Positions 1-8,691 of a stretch of DNA of 64,000 nt are shown here, piece after piece. The DNA is from Gemmata sp. Lineage in GTDB: Bacteria; Planctomycetota; Planctomycetia; Gemmatales; Gemmataceae. Within the stretch, counting starts at the first letter, position 1, and each line of letters begins with the position of its first letter. Location of the stretch: positions 1 to 64,000 of the forward strand of contig JANWYJ010000002.1 in the NCBI GenBank assembly GCA_025055115.1, read 5' to 3'. Made by a program: the position numbers and the translations under genes. The notes under the pieces were generated by a model, which ran no database searches, had not been told where the DNA came from, and saw only the letters and a program-made list of their open reading frames with translations.

Positions 1-2
1 AT

Positions 3-782
3 CGGGACACGACCCGCCAGGCCACCACGACGCGCCAGGGGATAGTTACGCTGCGGCGGGTGCTGCGAAAGTTCGTGCGCTTGGGGTTGGTGCTGAACGT
101 CCTGCTGCTCGGTGGTAGAATCATCGGCACGACGGGGGAGCACCCGTTCTTCGTGAAGGGCCAGGGTTGGACGCTGGTTTGTCAGCTCGAGATCGGCGAC
201 GTGCTGGTCGGTCACGACAACCAGACGGTGGTTGTGGCGGGTGTGCGGGATACCGAAACCTACGGGGTGGTGTATAATCTGCGTGTCGCGGAGTACCACA
301 CCTACTTCGTCGGCCGCGACGACTAGGACTTCAGCGCCTGGGCGCATAACTTTTACAAAAAGCCCAATGATCTTGATACAGATGTGGGTAACGGCCATTC
401 ATACCGTGACCACGGTGCCCACATGACGCCATCCAAGCATGAGGCACGTATCCGTTACGGCACCAGGGGGGATGGCTCACCTGGCACCCCTCCCACAAGC
501 GGCAAGTCCAGTTCATTCGCTAGTGACGGTAAGCATTTGCAGGCCGCAAGGATAGCCTTAAAGTTGGCACAAGTATGGGGGCTTGATCCAGCTATCTCAC
601 ACCCGATCTCTGGCGTAAGGTTCTCTTTTACCCTGCGAGAGGTGGGATACATATACTCATTAAATGAGATAGGTACACTCGTCAAGACAGAGGCTAATAA
701 GGTATTTGTTAAATTAGTCCCAGTTCAGACACCGCGTGGAACTTGGCAGTGGCACATTCGTACAATGTATCCCACAGAGTAA
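3..782 (+). pseudogene. Polymorphic toxin C-terminus: Hint domain plus toxin tail, split by an in-frame TAG
   Basis: The frame is open from the left edge and carries the end of a Hint (intein-like autoprocessing) domain, with TTGEHPFFV near 141-167 and YHTYFVGRDD before the break. A TAG at 324-326 interrupts it. The same frame then continues without a stop to TAA at 780-782, through FSAWAHN and a 130-residue tail containing HGAHMTPSKH and SSSFASD and ending in MYPTE. The second copy of the pretoxin at 1412-1467 has TGG at this place, so the TAG is a Trp-to-stop change. The tail resembles BECR-type RNase toxins (HGAH-T near its start, SSF in the middle, TxYP at the end), but this is motif resemblance only. 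The N-terminus lies outside the window. Either the toxin is inactivated or the stop is read through. Confidence 0.7.
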
Positions 783-788
783 GAAAAA

Positions 789-1169
789 ATGAGTGAATAT
801 CAAATTATTGACTCTCTCGGTCCTACAACAAAGTCAATGATCCTTGCGTCTGGACACGAGACACAACTCGCTGAGTTGTTCAGCTACTACCGCAAGCGAA
901 TTGGCGATCGTGAGTTTCAGATTGTTATTCAGCATGTGGAGGAGGTGTTGGACGCAGCCCGCAGAGGAATCGCCTTAGTCTGCTACACGTATGATGATGA
1001 AATGGTTATTCCTAATATCATCTCAAACATTGTAGGCTACTGTAATTATACTATTGTGGAAAGCGATACTGAGGAGACTTACCAATGTGGTCAGACTAAG
1101 ATTATTTTGCGAAATACTGATATTGATGATAATGGTAAATCATGTTCTTCTATTCTTGTAAATCAATAA
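789..1169 (+). CDS. Candidate immunity protein for the preceding toxin
   Basis: The 126-residue soluble, acidic protein starts six bases after the toxin stop, the usual place for the cognate immunity gene of a polymorphic toxin. The purine-rich stretch between the two genes can act as ribosome binding site. No family is recognised. The protein has no signal peptide or membrane segment, which fits a cytoplasmic antidote. Its codons and the 200 bases behind it are clearly richer in A+T than the rest of the window, suggesting recent transfer with the toxin tail. The immunity role is inferred from position only. Confidence 0.6.
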   Translation: MSEYQIIDSLGPTTKSMILASGHETQLAELFSYYRKRIGDREFQIVIQHVEEVLDAARRGIALVCYTYDDEMVIPNIISNIVGYCNYTIVESDTEETYQCGQTKIILRNTDIDDNGKSCSSILVNQ

Positions 1170-1371
1170 TATTAAAGATATATTGTTTTGAATATAGCTT
1201 ATATATTTTGAATAATCTAATCGATGCTTTTCATTAATAATATAGCAATTATGATATGCGTAAATTAATTTAAGAGCGAATCCATACTAATGCTGGTCAT
1301 GAGAACTGCCCATGCCATCCAACTATTATCGAGAGCTTATGGGCGCCGAGATTCCTTGACGCACCAACAAT
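1170..1371. other. AT-rich spacer between toxin cassettes
   Basis: The spacer holds no recognisable gene or RNA. The first 110 bases are strongly A+T-rich, unlike the GC-rich surroundings, and then return to local composition just before the second Hint fragment. This looks like the edge of acquired DNA. Confidence 0.5.
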
Positions 1372-2031
1372 TTGGTTAACCAAAGCGTCTCCAACTTCCA
1401 TATCGCTTACCACCACACCTACTTCGTCGGCCGCGACGACTGGGGCTTCAGCGCCTGGGCGCATAATGTCGGTGAAGGCTGTGGCGGGCGGCTGAGTGCG
1501 GCTGAGAAAGACCATGTCCGGGAGTTAGTAGGCCAGGGCGTGCCGGTGCGAGACGCCGTCCAGCAGGTCCGCTCGGCTCGCCCCGCGACACCGACAACGC
1601 CAACTCCGCCGGCTGACACACCACCGTCAGCGACGGGGGATGGCAGCGGTGCGGCGGGAGTTGTCCCAGGCAGACGTGTGTTCTTAACACCTGAGGAATT
1701 CGCTAACCTACCGAGAACGGGCACCATCGACCCAATGAAGATACGCTTCAGCCAGGACAGCATCAAAGGGAGCTTCAAGGACGGCGGCAACGTGCACCAG
1801 TTGGCCGCCGACCTGATAGCCGGGAAGGTAGACCCGAACTCGATCCCTCCCATTCGCCTCGTCGAGAGGGATGGGAAGATTTACACTCTTGACAACCGCC
1901 GCCTGAAGGCGTTCCAGGAGGCGGGTATCACGATCAGCTACGAGAAGCTCGACACAATCCCCACGAAAGAACTATACAAATTCACCACCATCAACGAAGG
2001 TGTCGATATCGTGGTTCGGGCGCCGAGGTAG
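1372..2031 (+). pseudogene. Orphan toxin cassette: Hint tail fused to a ParB-like domain
   Basis: The reading frame begins without a convincing start (only a TTG) and enters directly at the end of a Hint domain (HHTYFVGRDDWGFSAWAHN, near 1408-1464). About 56 bases here match the pretoxin at 295-350 almost exactly. After a Pro/Thr linker, residues about 115-190 read as a ParB-like domain, with IRFSQDSIK, DPNSIPPIRL, and YTLDNRRLKAFQEAG as the ParB/sulfiredoxin-like signature. This layout is known for spare toxin modules that can recombine onto the main toxin through the shared Hint segment. As it stands it should not be secreted. It is followed two bases later by an immunity gene. Confidence 0.7.
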
Positions 2032-2033
2032 CC

Positions 2034-2318
2034 ATGAGTGATTCAACTAACGACATTGAGGAACAGATTCATGGCCTGCGACAGCGGGCCATCAGCAAGC
2101 AGGATTTCCTCGAACTCCTCTCGTTGCTCCGTGAGGACTTTCGTGTGAACTCCAACCAATGGGAGAACACCACACTGGAATCTTATCTGGAGGCAATGGA
2201 GGCGTGGGCAGCACAGATGGAGCAATACTACGCATCCCGTGGCGTGTCGGTGGACCCGGACAGGCCCGGCTGGCGTGTGTTTGTGGACATCCTTCTGGCG
2301 GCCCGGGTGTACGAGTAG
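2034..2318 (+). CDS. Immunity-like small protein (resembles DUF7660)
   Basis: The 94-residue acidic protein has the pattern WENTTLESYLEAMEAW, then YY, then PGWRVFVDILLAARVYE. This matches my memory of the DUF7660 group, found repeatedly beside polymorphic toxins. Its ATG lies two bases after the stop of the ParB-like cassette, so the two are probably co-transcribed. It has no signal peptide and should be cytoplasmic. The immunity role follows from family and position, and the exact partner toxin is inferred. Confidence 0.65.
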   Translation: MSDSTNDIEEQIHGLRQRAISKQDFLELLSLLREDFRVNSNQWENTTLESYLEAMEAWAAQMEQYYASRGVSVDPDRPGWRVFVDILLAARVYE

Positions 2319-2378
2319 GAAAAGCACCCGGCTTTAGCGTGAAGTGCACCGGGGTGCCTATGGTCCACCAGGGAGCGG

Positions 2379-2933
2379 GTGTGGGCGGAGCGGTGGCATT
2401 GGCGTGCGGGTGGCGAAGGTCGTAGCCTCCGTGCGTTGACGCCGGCCGAGCGTCTCGCCCGCGTCCAACAACTCGCCAACGACGCGGGGCTGGGGGCGGC
2501 ACCATCATCGCCACGCACTGCAGGTTATGGCGTTCTCAAAAGTGAATTGGAAGGCACCGGACTGCAGGCCAACCATCTCAACCAGAACGCTGCGTTCCGA
2601 GGGGTCATCCCCGAGAACGAAGGACTGGCCGTCGCCTTGAGGGGCAATGCTATCACCGACGTCAGCTCGCCGCACTACAACTTCCATCGATCGCTGGAGC
2701 AGTTTTGGGACCAATACCGGCCCGACGGAGCGCTCTTCAATACCAGACCTACCAACGCTCAATACGGTCAGGCGCTTCAACGCGCCTTGGAAGCCGATGG
2801 CTTTTCGCCCGCGCAGGCCGCGGACCTTGCGGCTCAGGCGGCTGGCCAACGTGCAGCCTACGGTTTGAGCGAGACGGGGCTTGTTCCGAGAATACCAGGG
2901 CGGCTCAACCAGAAACCACCGCCATCATCATGA
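2379..2933 (+). pseudogene. Orphan toxin cassette, HNH-nuclease-like
   Basis: The open frame has only a GTG start and no Hint or secretion region, so it looks like another spare C-terminal module. Sequence that reads like real protein starts near 2420 (ALTPAERLARVQQLAND). Key motifs are QANHLNQNAAF, GNAIT, SPHYNFHRSLEQFWDQYR and VPRIPGRLNQ. The spaced His/Asn residues suggest a treble-clef HNH/endonuclease VII-like nuclease, but I cannot assign the family firmly. An immunity-like gene starts nine bases downstream. Frame 1 upstream of 2420 is probably linker debris. Confidence 0.55.
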
Positions 2934-2942
2934 GGTTTGACC

Positions 2943-3434
2943 ATGCATCCACGAACGAAGGCCACACTTGAACAACTTGAAAAGGCGGACTGGTTTGTCA
3001 ATGTTGGCACATACATTGGCGTCGAAGATCGAAGCAAGTTCATCTTGCTATCGTCTTGGCAAGAGGCGATCAAAAGTTGCAGCTCAATTGAGTGGGAGAA
3101 CCTTCTGCTTGAAGCGTCGAACCAATACTGCGAGCGTCTGGTCGAAAGATCGAAGGAGCGGTTCAATCAATGGAACGACATCGCCACCGAACTGAAAGAA
3201 ACGACCATCCCCTTCGTGCGCCGAAAGATCGAAGCAGTGGTTCGGGAGCATAACTTGCCGAAGGTCTTTGAGGACATCGTGCAGTGGGACATTCTCGGTG
3301 TCTGCATGGAGGCCGAGTATGCTGACGTTTATCCGCCCGGCTTTTATGCTAGCCAAGCGTACTGGTACGTCAGGGGGCATTTCCCGTGCGGCTGGGAAGG
3401 GGAGTTTCCGAAGGGCAAACTCATCATCTACTGA
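2943..3434 (+). CDS. Candidate immunity protein for the HNH-like cassette
   Basis: The 163-residue protein begins at ATG 2943, behind a GAGG at 2932-2935; the TTG six bases earlier is less likely. It is charged and soluble. It ends in FYASQAYWYVRGHFPCGWEGEFPKG, a motif (GHFPCGWEG near the C-terminus) that I recognise from small proteins encoded behind toxins in other bacteria, though I cannot name the family. Position directly behind the toxin cassette supports an antidote role, which is inference. Confidence 0.6.
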   Translation: MHPRTKATLEQLEKADWFVNVGTYIGVEDRSKFILLSSWQEAIKSCSSIEWENLLLEASNQYCERLVERSKERFNQWNDIATELKETTIPFVRRKIEAVVREHNLPKVFEDIVQWDILGVCMEAEYADVYPPGFYASQAYWYVRGHFPCGWEGEFPKGKLIIY

Positions 3435-3719
3435 GTTCCAAAGACAAGCGAAGCCTACACGCGATCGGAGGCGTGGCCCAATCGCCTTCCGTTCCCTCGA
3501 TGATAAATGGATGGATGTCTCCAGGAGGCTGAAATCCATGCGGCGAATTGATGTATCAGTCATCGAGCAGGTACCGGAACTCTCTGGCTGCACCCGGACT
3601 CCGGCGGTACTCGATGGGAATGAGGTTGCGATGTAAAAAATCGAGGGGTGAGCCAGTAGAATAAGTGTTGGATGGATCGCGTCAGTCGACCGTCGCATCG
3701 GTGGCATAGGGCAACGATT

Positions 3720-4652
3720 ATGTTTGGCCCCGAACTTCAACCGCCTTCGGGTGTTCTGGAAATTCCGCTGATTCTCGTCGCCGATGACTCGGTTCTCGAG
3801 CAACGTTACGTCGGCAAAATTCTCGAAGAGCATGGGAACTGGCGGGTTCACTTTGTTCGGGATGGTGAAGAGGCTCTGGCTCAGATTCCGAAGCTCAAAC
3901 CAGCCATCTTACTCACGGACTTGCACATGCCCAAAATGGATGGGCTAACACTGGTAGAAAAAGTCCGTGCTGAATATCCCCTGGTGCCAGTGGTGCTGAT
4001 GACCGGCAGTGGTAGCGAACGTATCGCGGTGGCCGCACTCAAGGCCGGAGCCGCCGATTACGTCTCCAAGCAAGCGTTGACCCATGATCTGGGACCGATT
4101 CTGGAACGGGTTCTCTCAGCACGCCAGGCCGAACACCGCCGTTACAAAGTTCTCCAAGGGATGACGCGACGCAGCAGTCAATTCGTCTTGGAGAATGACC
4201 CGACGTTGGTTCCTCCGCTGGTCGCACAGTTGCGTGAAGACCTCATCGAGATTGGATTGTGCGATTGGACGGGTGCCACGCGTGTCGGGATTGCTCTCGA
4301 AGAGGCCCTGCTCAATGCCATCTATCATGGCAACCTCGAAGTCAGTTCCGAGCTGCGCCAAAATGGCGACGAAGCCTTTCATCAGTTAGCGAAAAGCCGC
4401 CGCCAGCAGCTCCCTTACTCGGCCCGGCGCGTGCGTGTCACCGCGCGTATGACACCGCAAGCGGCCAAGATCATGATTGCCGATGAAGGCCCCGGTTTTG
4501 ATGTCAGTCAACTCCCCGATCCGACGCAGCCAGCGTTTCTCGAACGGCCCAGTGGTCGCGGCATATTGCTCATGCGAACATTCATGGATGTTGTCGAATA
4601 CAACTCGACTGGAAACCGCGTCACGATGATCAAACGGCGCGAACGCTGCTGA
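3720..4652 (+). CDS. Response-regulator receiver fused to an RsbW-like HATPase domain
   Basis: The 310-residue protein is cytoplasmic. The receiver domain spans about residues 16-135, with acidic pocket ADD at 21-23, phospho-acceptor D67 (LLTDLHMPKMDG), T95 and K117. The second half is a GHKL ATPase of the anti-sigma-factor type: N-box EEALLNAIYHGN, G1 box DEGPGFD and G2 box SGRGILLMR. There is no His-containing dimerisation domain. It may therefore be a phosphorylation-controlled serine kinase or anti-sigma-like switch rather than a classical histidine kinase. ATG 3720 is preferred; an in-frame ATG at 3672 would add 16 low-complexity residues. The end of the gene, stop codon included, is duplicated just downstream. 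Confidence 0.8.
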   Translation: MFGPELQPPSGVLEIPLILVADDSVLEQRYVGKILEEHGNWRVHFVRDGEEALAQIPKLKPAILLTDLHMPKMDGLTLVEKVRAEYPLVPVVLMTGSGSERIAVAALKAGAADYVSKQALTHDLGPILERVLSARQAEHRRYKVLQGMTRRSSQFVLENDPTLVPPLVAQLREDLIEIGLCDWTGATRVGIALEEALLNAIYHGNLEVSSELRQNGDEAFHQLAKSRRQQLPYSARRVRVTARMTPQAAKIMIADEGPGFDVSQLPDPTQPAFLERPSGRGILLMRTFMDVVEYNSTGNRVTMIKRRERC

Positions 4653-4690
4653 TCCTTGAGGATGATAAAGCGCCGCGAACGCTGCTGATC
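4625..4690. repeat. Imperfect 30-bp tandem duplication over a stop codon
   Basis: Bases 4625-4654, which include the TGA of the receiver-HATPase gene, recur with few changes at 4661-4690 (offset 36). Both copies end in GAACGCTGCTGATC. Confidence 0.85.
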
Positions 4691-4762
4691 GCTCGGGCGG
4701 CATGGTACAATGGGTGCTATTATCGCCCTCCCCTGTCCTCAACACTTTGTGGGAGTCAGCCC

Positions 4763-6268
4763 ATGTCCTCCTCTCTGGATCGCCGGGCATTTCTGCAGAC
4801 CACCGCCGCTGCGGGTGCAGCTACAGCATTCCTTTCCCAAGTGCCCGCCGTGGCTGCCGACGAGGCACGAGTTGACCCGCAACTTGTGCGTCTCCATCCG
4901 GACATCGAACCCTTGGTACGGCTGATCGAAGACACGCCGCGAACCAAATTGTTGGAAGAAATCGGTGCCCGCATCAAGAAAGGGCTATCCTATCGTGAGG
5001 TCCTGACCGCCTTGTTCTTGGCTGGGGTGAGAAACGTCCAACCACGACCGAATGTGGGCTTCAAATTTCATGCTGTTTTGGTGGTTAATTCCGCGCACCA
5101 AGCGGCGTTGGCAGGTCCGGATTCGGAACGGTGGTTGCCACTGTTTTGGGCACTCGATAACTTCAAAGCGGCTCAAGCTACCAATCTGAAGGAAAGCGGT
5201 TGGCGCATGACGCCGGTGGAGGAAGCCAAGGTCCCGACAACTCCCGAGAAAGCCCGCCAAGCCTTCACAGCGGCTATGGACCAATGGGATGTCGAAGCGG
5301 CCGATGCCGCGGTCGCAGGACTGGCACGCACGCACACTCCCGGCTCCCTCTTCGATCTGTTCGCCCACTATGGTGCACGGGACTTCCGCGACATCGGCCA
5401 CAAAATCATCTTCGTGGCCAATGCTTTTCGCGTTCTCGAGGTGATCGGTTGGCGGCATGCTGAACCGATTCTGCGGTCATTGGCCTATGCTCTGTTGAAA
5501 CATGATGGTAAGAATCCCGCCCACGAAGACCTCGACGCCGACCGACCAGGGCGCAGAAACGCCGAACGCATCGCCAAAGCCACTCCAGCTCCTCAACGCC
5601 CCAGCGATATCTCGTCGCGCAGCCTGCTCAGCTCGCTGCGAACCGCCAGTGCCGACGCTATGGCGGCGGAAGTTCACGAATGGCTGCAAGGCGGTATCTC
5701 GCCACGAACCATCTGGGATGGATTGTTCCTCGGTGCCGGTGAATTGCTGATGCGACAACCTGGTATTGTCAGTCTGCACACTCTAACCACCCTCAACGCC
5801 ATCCACTATGCCTACCGAACTTGCGCGGAGGCCAAGTTGCGACACTGGCTGATATTGCAAGCCGCCTCGTTCTTACCCATGTTCCGGGAAACCATGAAGG
5901 CCCGGGGCAAAATGGCTGACAGCAAAATCGACGAACTGCAGCCCCTCGATACACCGACCCCTCCCAGTGTGGATGACATTTACGCCGAGCTTTCGCGTGA
6001 CAAGATGAAGGCGGCCACCATGGCCATGGGATTATTGAAGGCTGATGCCGCCAACGCCAAAGCCCTCACCGATCGAGGTCGTTTCTTGATCTTTCTGAAG
6101 GGAACCGATTCTCATGACTACAAGTTCAGCTCCGCAGTGATGGAAGACGCCGAGTTCATCGCCCCCGCCTGGCGCGATCGGTTCTATGCCGCAAGCCTTT
6201 ATTGGCTCAAAGGCAGCAAAGCGCCCGATTCACCTTTGGTCCAACGCACTCGAGCCGCGCTCGCCTGA
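4763..6268 (+). CDS. Tat-exported conserved planctomycete protein, function unknown
   Basis: The 501-residue protein starts with a twin-arginine signal (LDRRAFLQTTAAAG at residues 5-18, then a hydrophobic stretch and a VAA site near 29-31), so it should be exported folded to the periplasm. The mature part is mostly alpha-helical. It contains KFHAVLVVNSAHQAAL, an HTPGSLFDLFAHYGARDFRDIGHK segment and a repeated Ala-rich helical pattern in the second half. Several conserved-looking His residues could bind a metal or cofactor, consistent with Tat export. I recognise it only as a conserved planctomycete hypothetical protein. It stands alone on the plus strand. Confidence 0.7.
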   Translation: MSSSLDRRAFLQTTAAAGAATAFLSQVPAVAADEARVDPQLVRLHPDIEPLVRLIEDTPRTKLLEEIGARIKKGLSYREVLTALFLAGVRNVQPRPNVGFKFHAVLVVNSAHQAALAGPDSERWLPLFWALDNFKAAQATNLKESGWRMTPVEEAKVPTTPEKARQAFTAAMDQWDVEAADAAVAGLARTHTPGSLFDLFAHYGARDFRDIGHKIIFVANAFRVLEVIGWRHAEPILRSLAYALLKHDGKNPAHEDLDADRPGRRNAERIAKATPAPQRPSDISSRSLLSSLRTASADAMAAEVHEWLQGGISPRTIWDGLFLGAGELLMRQPGIVSLHTLTTLNAIHYAYRTCAEAKLRHWLILQAASFLPMFRETMKARGKMADSKIDELQPLDTPTPPSVDDIYAELSRDKMKAATMAMGLLKADAANAKALTDRGRFLIFLKGTDSHDYKFSSAVMEDAEFIAPAWRDRFYAASLYWLKGSKAPDSPLVQRTRAALA

Positions 6269-6699
6269 CCATCCATCGCTTTGGAAACTCTGGGCCTGGC
6301 CCCCTTCCCAGAAACTCTGAGCCTGGCCCCCTTCCCCACCCGCTCTGTTTTGCGAGTCGTAGGTCCTCCGGGGTGATGGGGTCATCGGGTGGAGGGGCCT
6401 GGCACCCTTCCCCACCCGCTCTGTTTTGCGAGGGGGCCACTCCCACCCAACAATCGCCGAGAATCAACCTGACCCTCGCCAAGAATCGCTGGGTTGATGC
6501 CCTTCCGTTTTCGCCCTATCAATCCTCACGGACCTCCCAGCACCCGACCGCGCATCCAACGCCCGACTGCGCATCCAACAGAGCCAGAGTGTGAGCTAGG
6601 AGGGTGAAGTCGCGTCGCAGGGAGCAAGCCAGAGAATGTCCCTGAAAGCGACAGAAAGGCGGCGCAATGCCAACGTTGTCAGCAGCCACAGAGAGGCAG
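6269..6699. repeat. Intergenic stretch with short direct repeats
   Basis: There is no credible gene here. A 28-base block (CCCTTCCCCACCCGCTC and onward, ending TTTTGCGAG) occurs at 6329-6356 and 6405-6432. The string GAAACTCTGRGCCTGGCCCC occurs twice near 6281-6330. A 19-bp period repeat lies at 6543-6579. Open frames across this GC-rich, low-complexity stretch have no protein-like composition. Confidence 0.7.
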
Positions 6700-6772
6700 T
6701 GCCCCCGGCAGGATTCGAACCTGCGACTCCCGGTTTAGGAAACCGGTACTCTATCCCCTGAGTTACGAGGGC
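6700..6772 (-). tRNA. tRNA-Arg (anticodon CCT)
   Basis: Read on the minus strand, the 73-nt sequence has a 7-bp acceptor stem (GCCCTCG with CGGGGGC, one G-U pair). The anticodon stem CCGGT/ACCGG holds the loop TTCCTAA, and the T arm has GGTTCGAATCC. The anticodon CCT reads AGG (arginine). CCA is not encoded, so it is added after transcription. Confidence 0.95.
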
Positions 6773-6830
6773 TGGGTATGATCGACAGCGAACCTGTTGC
6801 AACGCCACTAAGGCGTACACAACCTCACCA

Positions 6831-6899
6831 ACGACGATAACCACTTCGTACCAACGACGACAACCACTTCGTACCGACGACGACAACCACTTCGTACCA
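6831..6899. repeat. Three tandem copies of a 23-bp unit
   Basis: Units at 6831-6853, 6854-6876 and 6877-6899 share ACGACGAYAACCACTTCGTA and differ at one or two bases. There are no spacers, so this is not a CRISPR array. Confidence 0.9.
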
Positions 6900-7002
6900 A
6901 AGGCGCATCGGTTGCCATCCGATTCAATAATCGCGCACTAGTGGAACCATCGGTGTTGTTGCAAAAGACCCGGTGATGCCGACCCATTTTGCCGATGCCT
7001 GT

Positions 7003-7057
7003 GGGCGTTGCTTCCATTCACCAGTTCTTGGTTCTGTTGGGCGTTGCTTCCGTTCAC
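7003..7057. repeat. 19-bp direct repeat spanning the S1 gene stop
   Basis: GGGCGTTGCTTCCRTTCAC occurs at 7003-7021 and 7039-7057. The second copy contains the complement of the TGA stop (7054-7056) of the S1-domain gene. Confidence 0.85.
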
Positions 7058-8583
7058 GCGTTATTGGTGTTGAACTTGATGTCACCGCCAATACCACCGC
7101 GAAGGTTGGGGTTGATCGGCCGATTGGCCATCGCCTCTTCCGCAGCCCGCAATGCCGCTTCATGTTCTGCTTGCTCGGCAGCTTCCTCCGCTTCTAATTG
7201 CTCTTGCGCGATGCGTTTGAGGCTCAGCGAAATACGACGCGCCGTCGGGTCGACGCTGAGAACTTCGACAACCACCGGTTGCCCTTCCGTGACAATATCA
7301 CGCACACGACGGACCCGCTGCGGGGCCAACTCGGAGATATGAATCAACCCTTCAACACCCGGCTCCAATTCCACGAAGGCTCCGAAGTCTGTCAGACGTG
7401 TGACTTTGCCACTGATGCGTGCCCCGGGCTTGACCCGTTGCGCAAACTCCTCCACGGGGTTGGTTGTCAGTTTCCTCATCGACAAGCTGATTTTTCGCGT
7501 CGCAGGGTCGAGACGATTGATGAGAACCTCGACTTCCTGGCCCACTTGGACAAACTGGCTCAGATCGTTGACGCGCTGCCAAGAAAACTCGGACGCTGGA
7601 ATGAGGCCATCCGCACCCCCCAAATCGACAAAAGCACCAAACGGCTTGACACTCCGGACAATGCCCCGTCGGATTTGCCCCTCCTGGACATTTTGCCAGA
7701 ACTCGTCGGCCTTCTGTTGTTTTTCACGCTCTAACACCGCACGGCGGCTGACGATCAAGTTCCGCTCGGCGGGGTTCACTTCCATGACCATGACCTTCAA
7801 GCGCTGATTGACGAACGAACTGATATCATCGACGCGGTAAAGGTCCAGTTGACTGGCCGGCAGGAAACCTTTGATTCCACTCACTTCGACCGTCAGACCG
7901 GTTTTGTTCTTATTCGTGCCTGTGACACGAGCTTCCACGATCAGTCCCGGTGTGACCTGGGACCAATCTTGCACCGGTTGTGCCGCCCCTTCGCGTGTCA
8001 GAATCAAAAGGCCATTGGCGGCGTCGTAGTGGTCGATCTCGAACTCCACCGATTCGCCGATGGCTGGTTTGCGTCCTTCAAACTGTTGCAGTGGGAGAAC
8101 ACCTTGAGTGCGCCCTCCGGGAACTTCGATGAAGACATCGTGGCCATGAATGCCAACCACCACGCCGACGCGGCGACCACTAGTGGCTTTGAGCGGCTGG
8201 GGTTTCTGAACGGTTTCAGCTTGAGCCACGGTGCTCTCGACGTCGAAGCCGCGCATGGCCTCCGCCAGTTCTGCTTCGATTTGTGCGTCCAGTTCGCGGT
8301 TGTTCGGTTTCATCGCTCCAAAGGTGAGCGAATCGAGTTGCGGTGGAGCGCCGCCGGGGTTATAGGGTTTGTCCCTGCGCTGCGGGCGATCCGAGCGTGG
8401 CAAGCCGCGTGTGGAGCTGCCGAACGTGCGTCCTGGCAAGGGTGGGCGCGGTGGCACCCGAGGTGCCGCTGGTGGCCCTGAGACCGCGGCCGGTCCTTCC
8501 GTGGCAGGCGACGGGGGGGGAGCGGTCTCAGCTGGGACCGTGGGTGGCGAGGTCGGTTCTGCAGCGGGGTTATCGGCGTTCAT
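7054..8583 (-). CDS. S1-domain RNA-binding protein (ribosomal protein S1-like)
   Basis: The 509-residue protein carries four S1 (OB-fold) RNA-binding domains at about residues 137-197, 212-282, 302-371 and 387-457. The third and fourth have the classical VKPFGAFVDL and LTDFGAFVEL signatures. The first 95 residues are Pro/Ala-rich and probably disordered. The C-terminus is an Ala/Glu-rich helix ending in a Gly/Asn tail. Typical bacterial S1 has six domains, and four-domain forms are known; it could be the ribosomal S1 or a separate RNA-binding paralogue acting in translation or mRNA turnover. It is a single-gene unit divergent from the flippase-like gene. A 3' segment containing its TGA is partly duplicated downstream (7003-7021 and 7039-7057). 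Confidence 0.85.
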   Translation of the reverse strand: MNADNPAAEPTSPPTVPAETAPPPSPATEGPAAVSGPPAAPRVPPRPPLPGRTFGSSTRGLPRSDRPQRRDKPYNPGGAPPQLDSLTFGAMKPNNRELDAQIEAELAEAMRGFDVESTVAQAETVQKPQPLKATSGRRVGVVVGIHGHDVFIEVPGGRTQGVLPLQQFEGRKPAIGESVEFEIDHYDAANGLLILTREGAAQPVQDWSQVTPGLIVEARVTGTNKNKTGLTVEVSGIKGFLPASQLDLYRVDDISSFVNQRLKVMVMEVNPAERNLIVSRRAVLEREKQQKADEFWQNVQEGQIRRGIVRSVKPFGAFVDLGGADGLIPASEFSWQRVNDLSQFVQVGQEVEVLINRLDPATRKISLSMRKLTTNPVEEFAQRVKPGARISGKVTRLTDFGAFVELEPGVEGLIHISELAPQRVRRVRDIVTEGQPVVVEVLSVDPTARRISLSLKRIAQEQLEAEEAAEQAEHEAALRAAEEAMANRPINPNLRGGIGGDIKFNTNNA

Positions 8584-8691
8584 GCGTGGAAATCCTCAAT
8601 TCCTTATAGTTGAAGTTACAACATGCGAACTAGCCTGACAACGCGCGTCTTCGTGCTCGCCAACCACCTCAAGAATCGTACAATCCCGTTC

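Noticed and set aside
3084-3851. Minus-strand frame of 255 codons
   Set aside because: It overlaps the immunity gene and the receiver domain, both well supported on the plus strand.
6831-6899. Possible CRISPR array (also considered at 12315-12415)
   Set aside because: The repeat units are directly tandem, with no unique spacers, and no cas genes are present.
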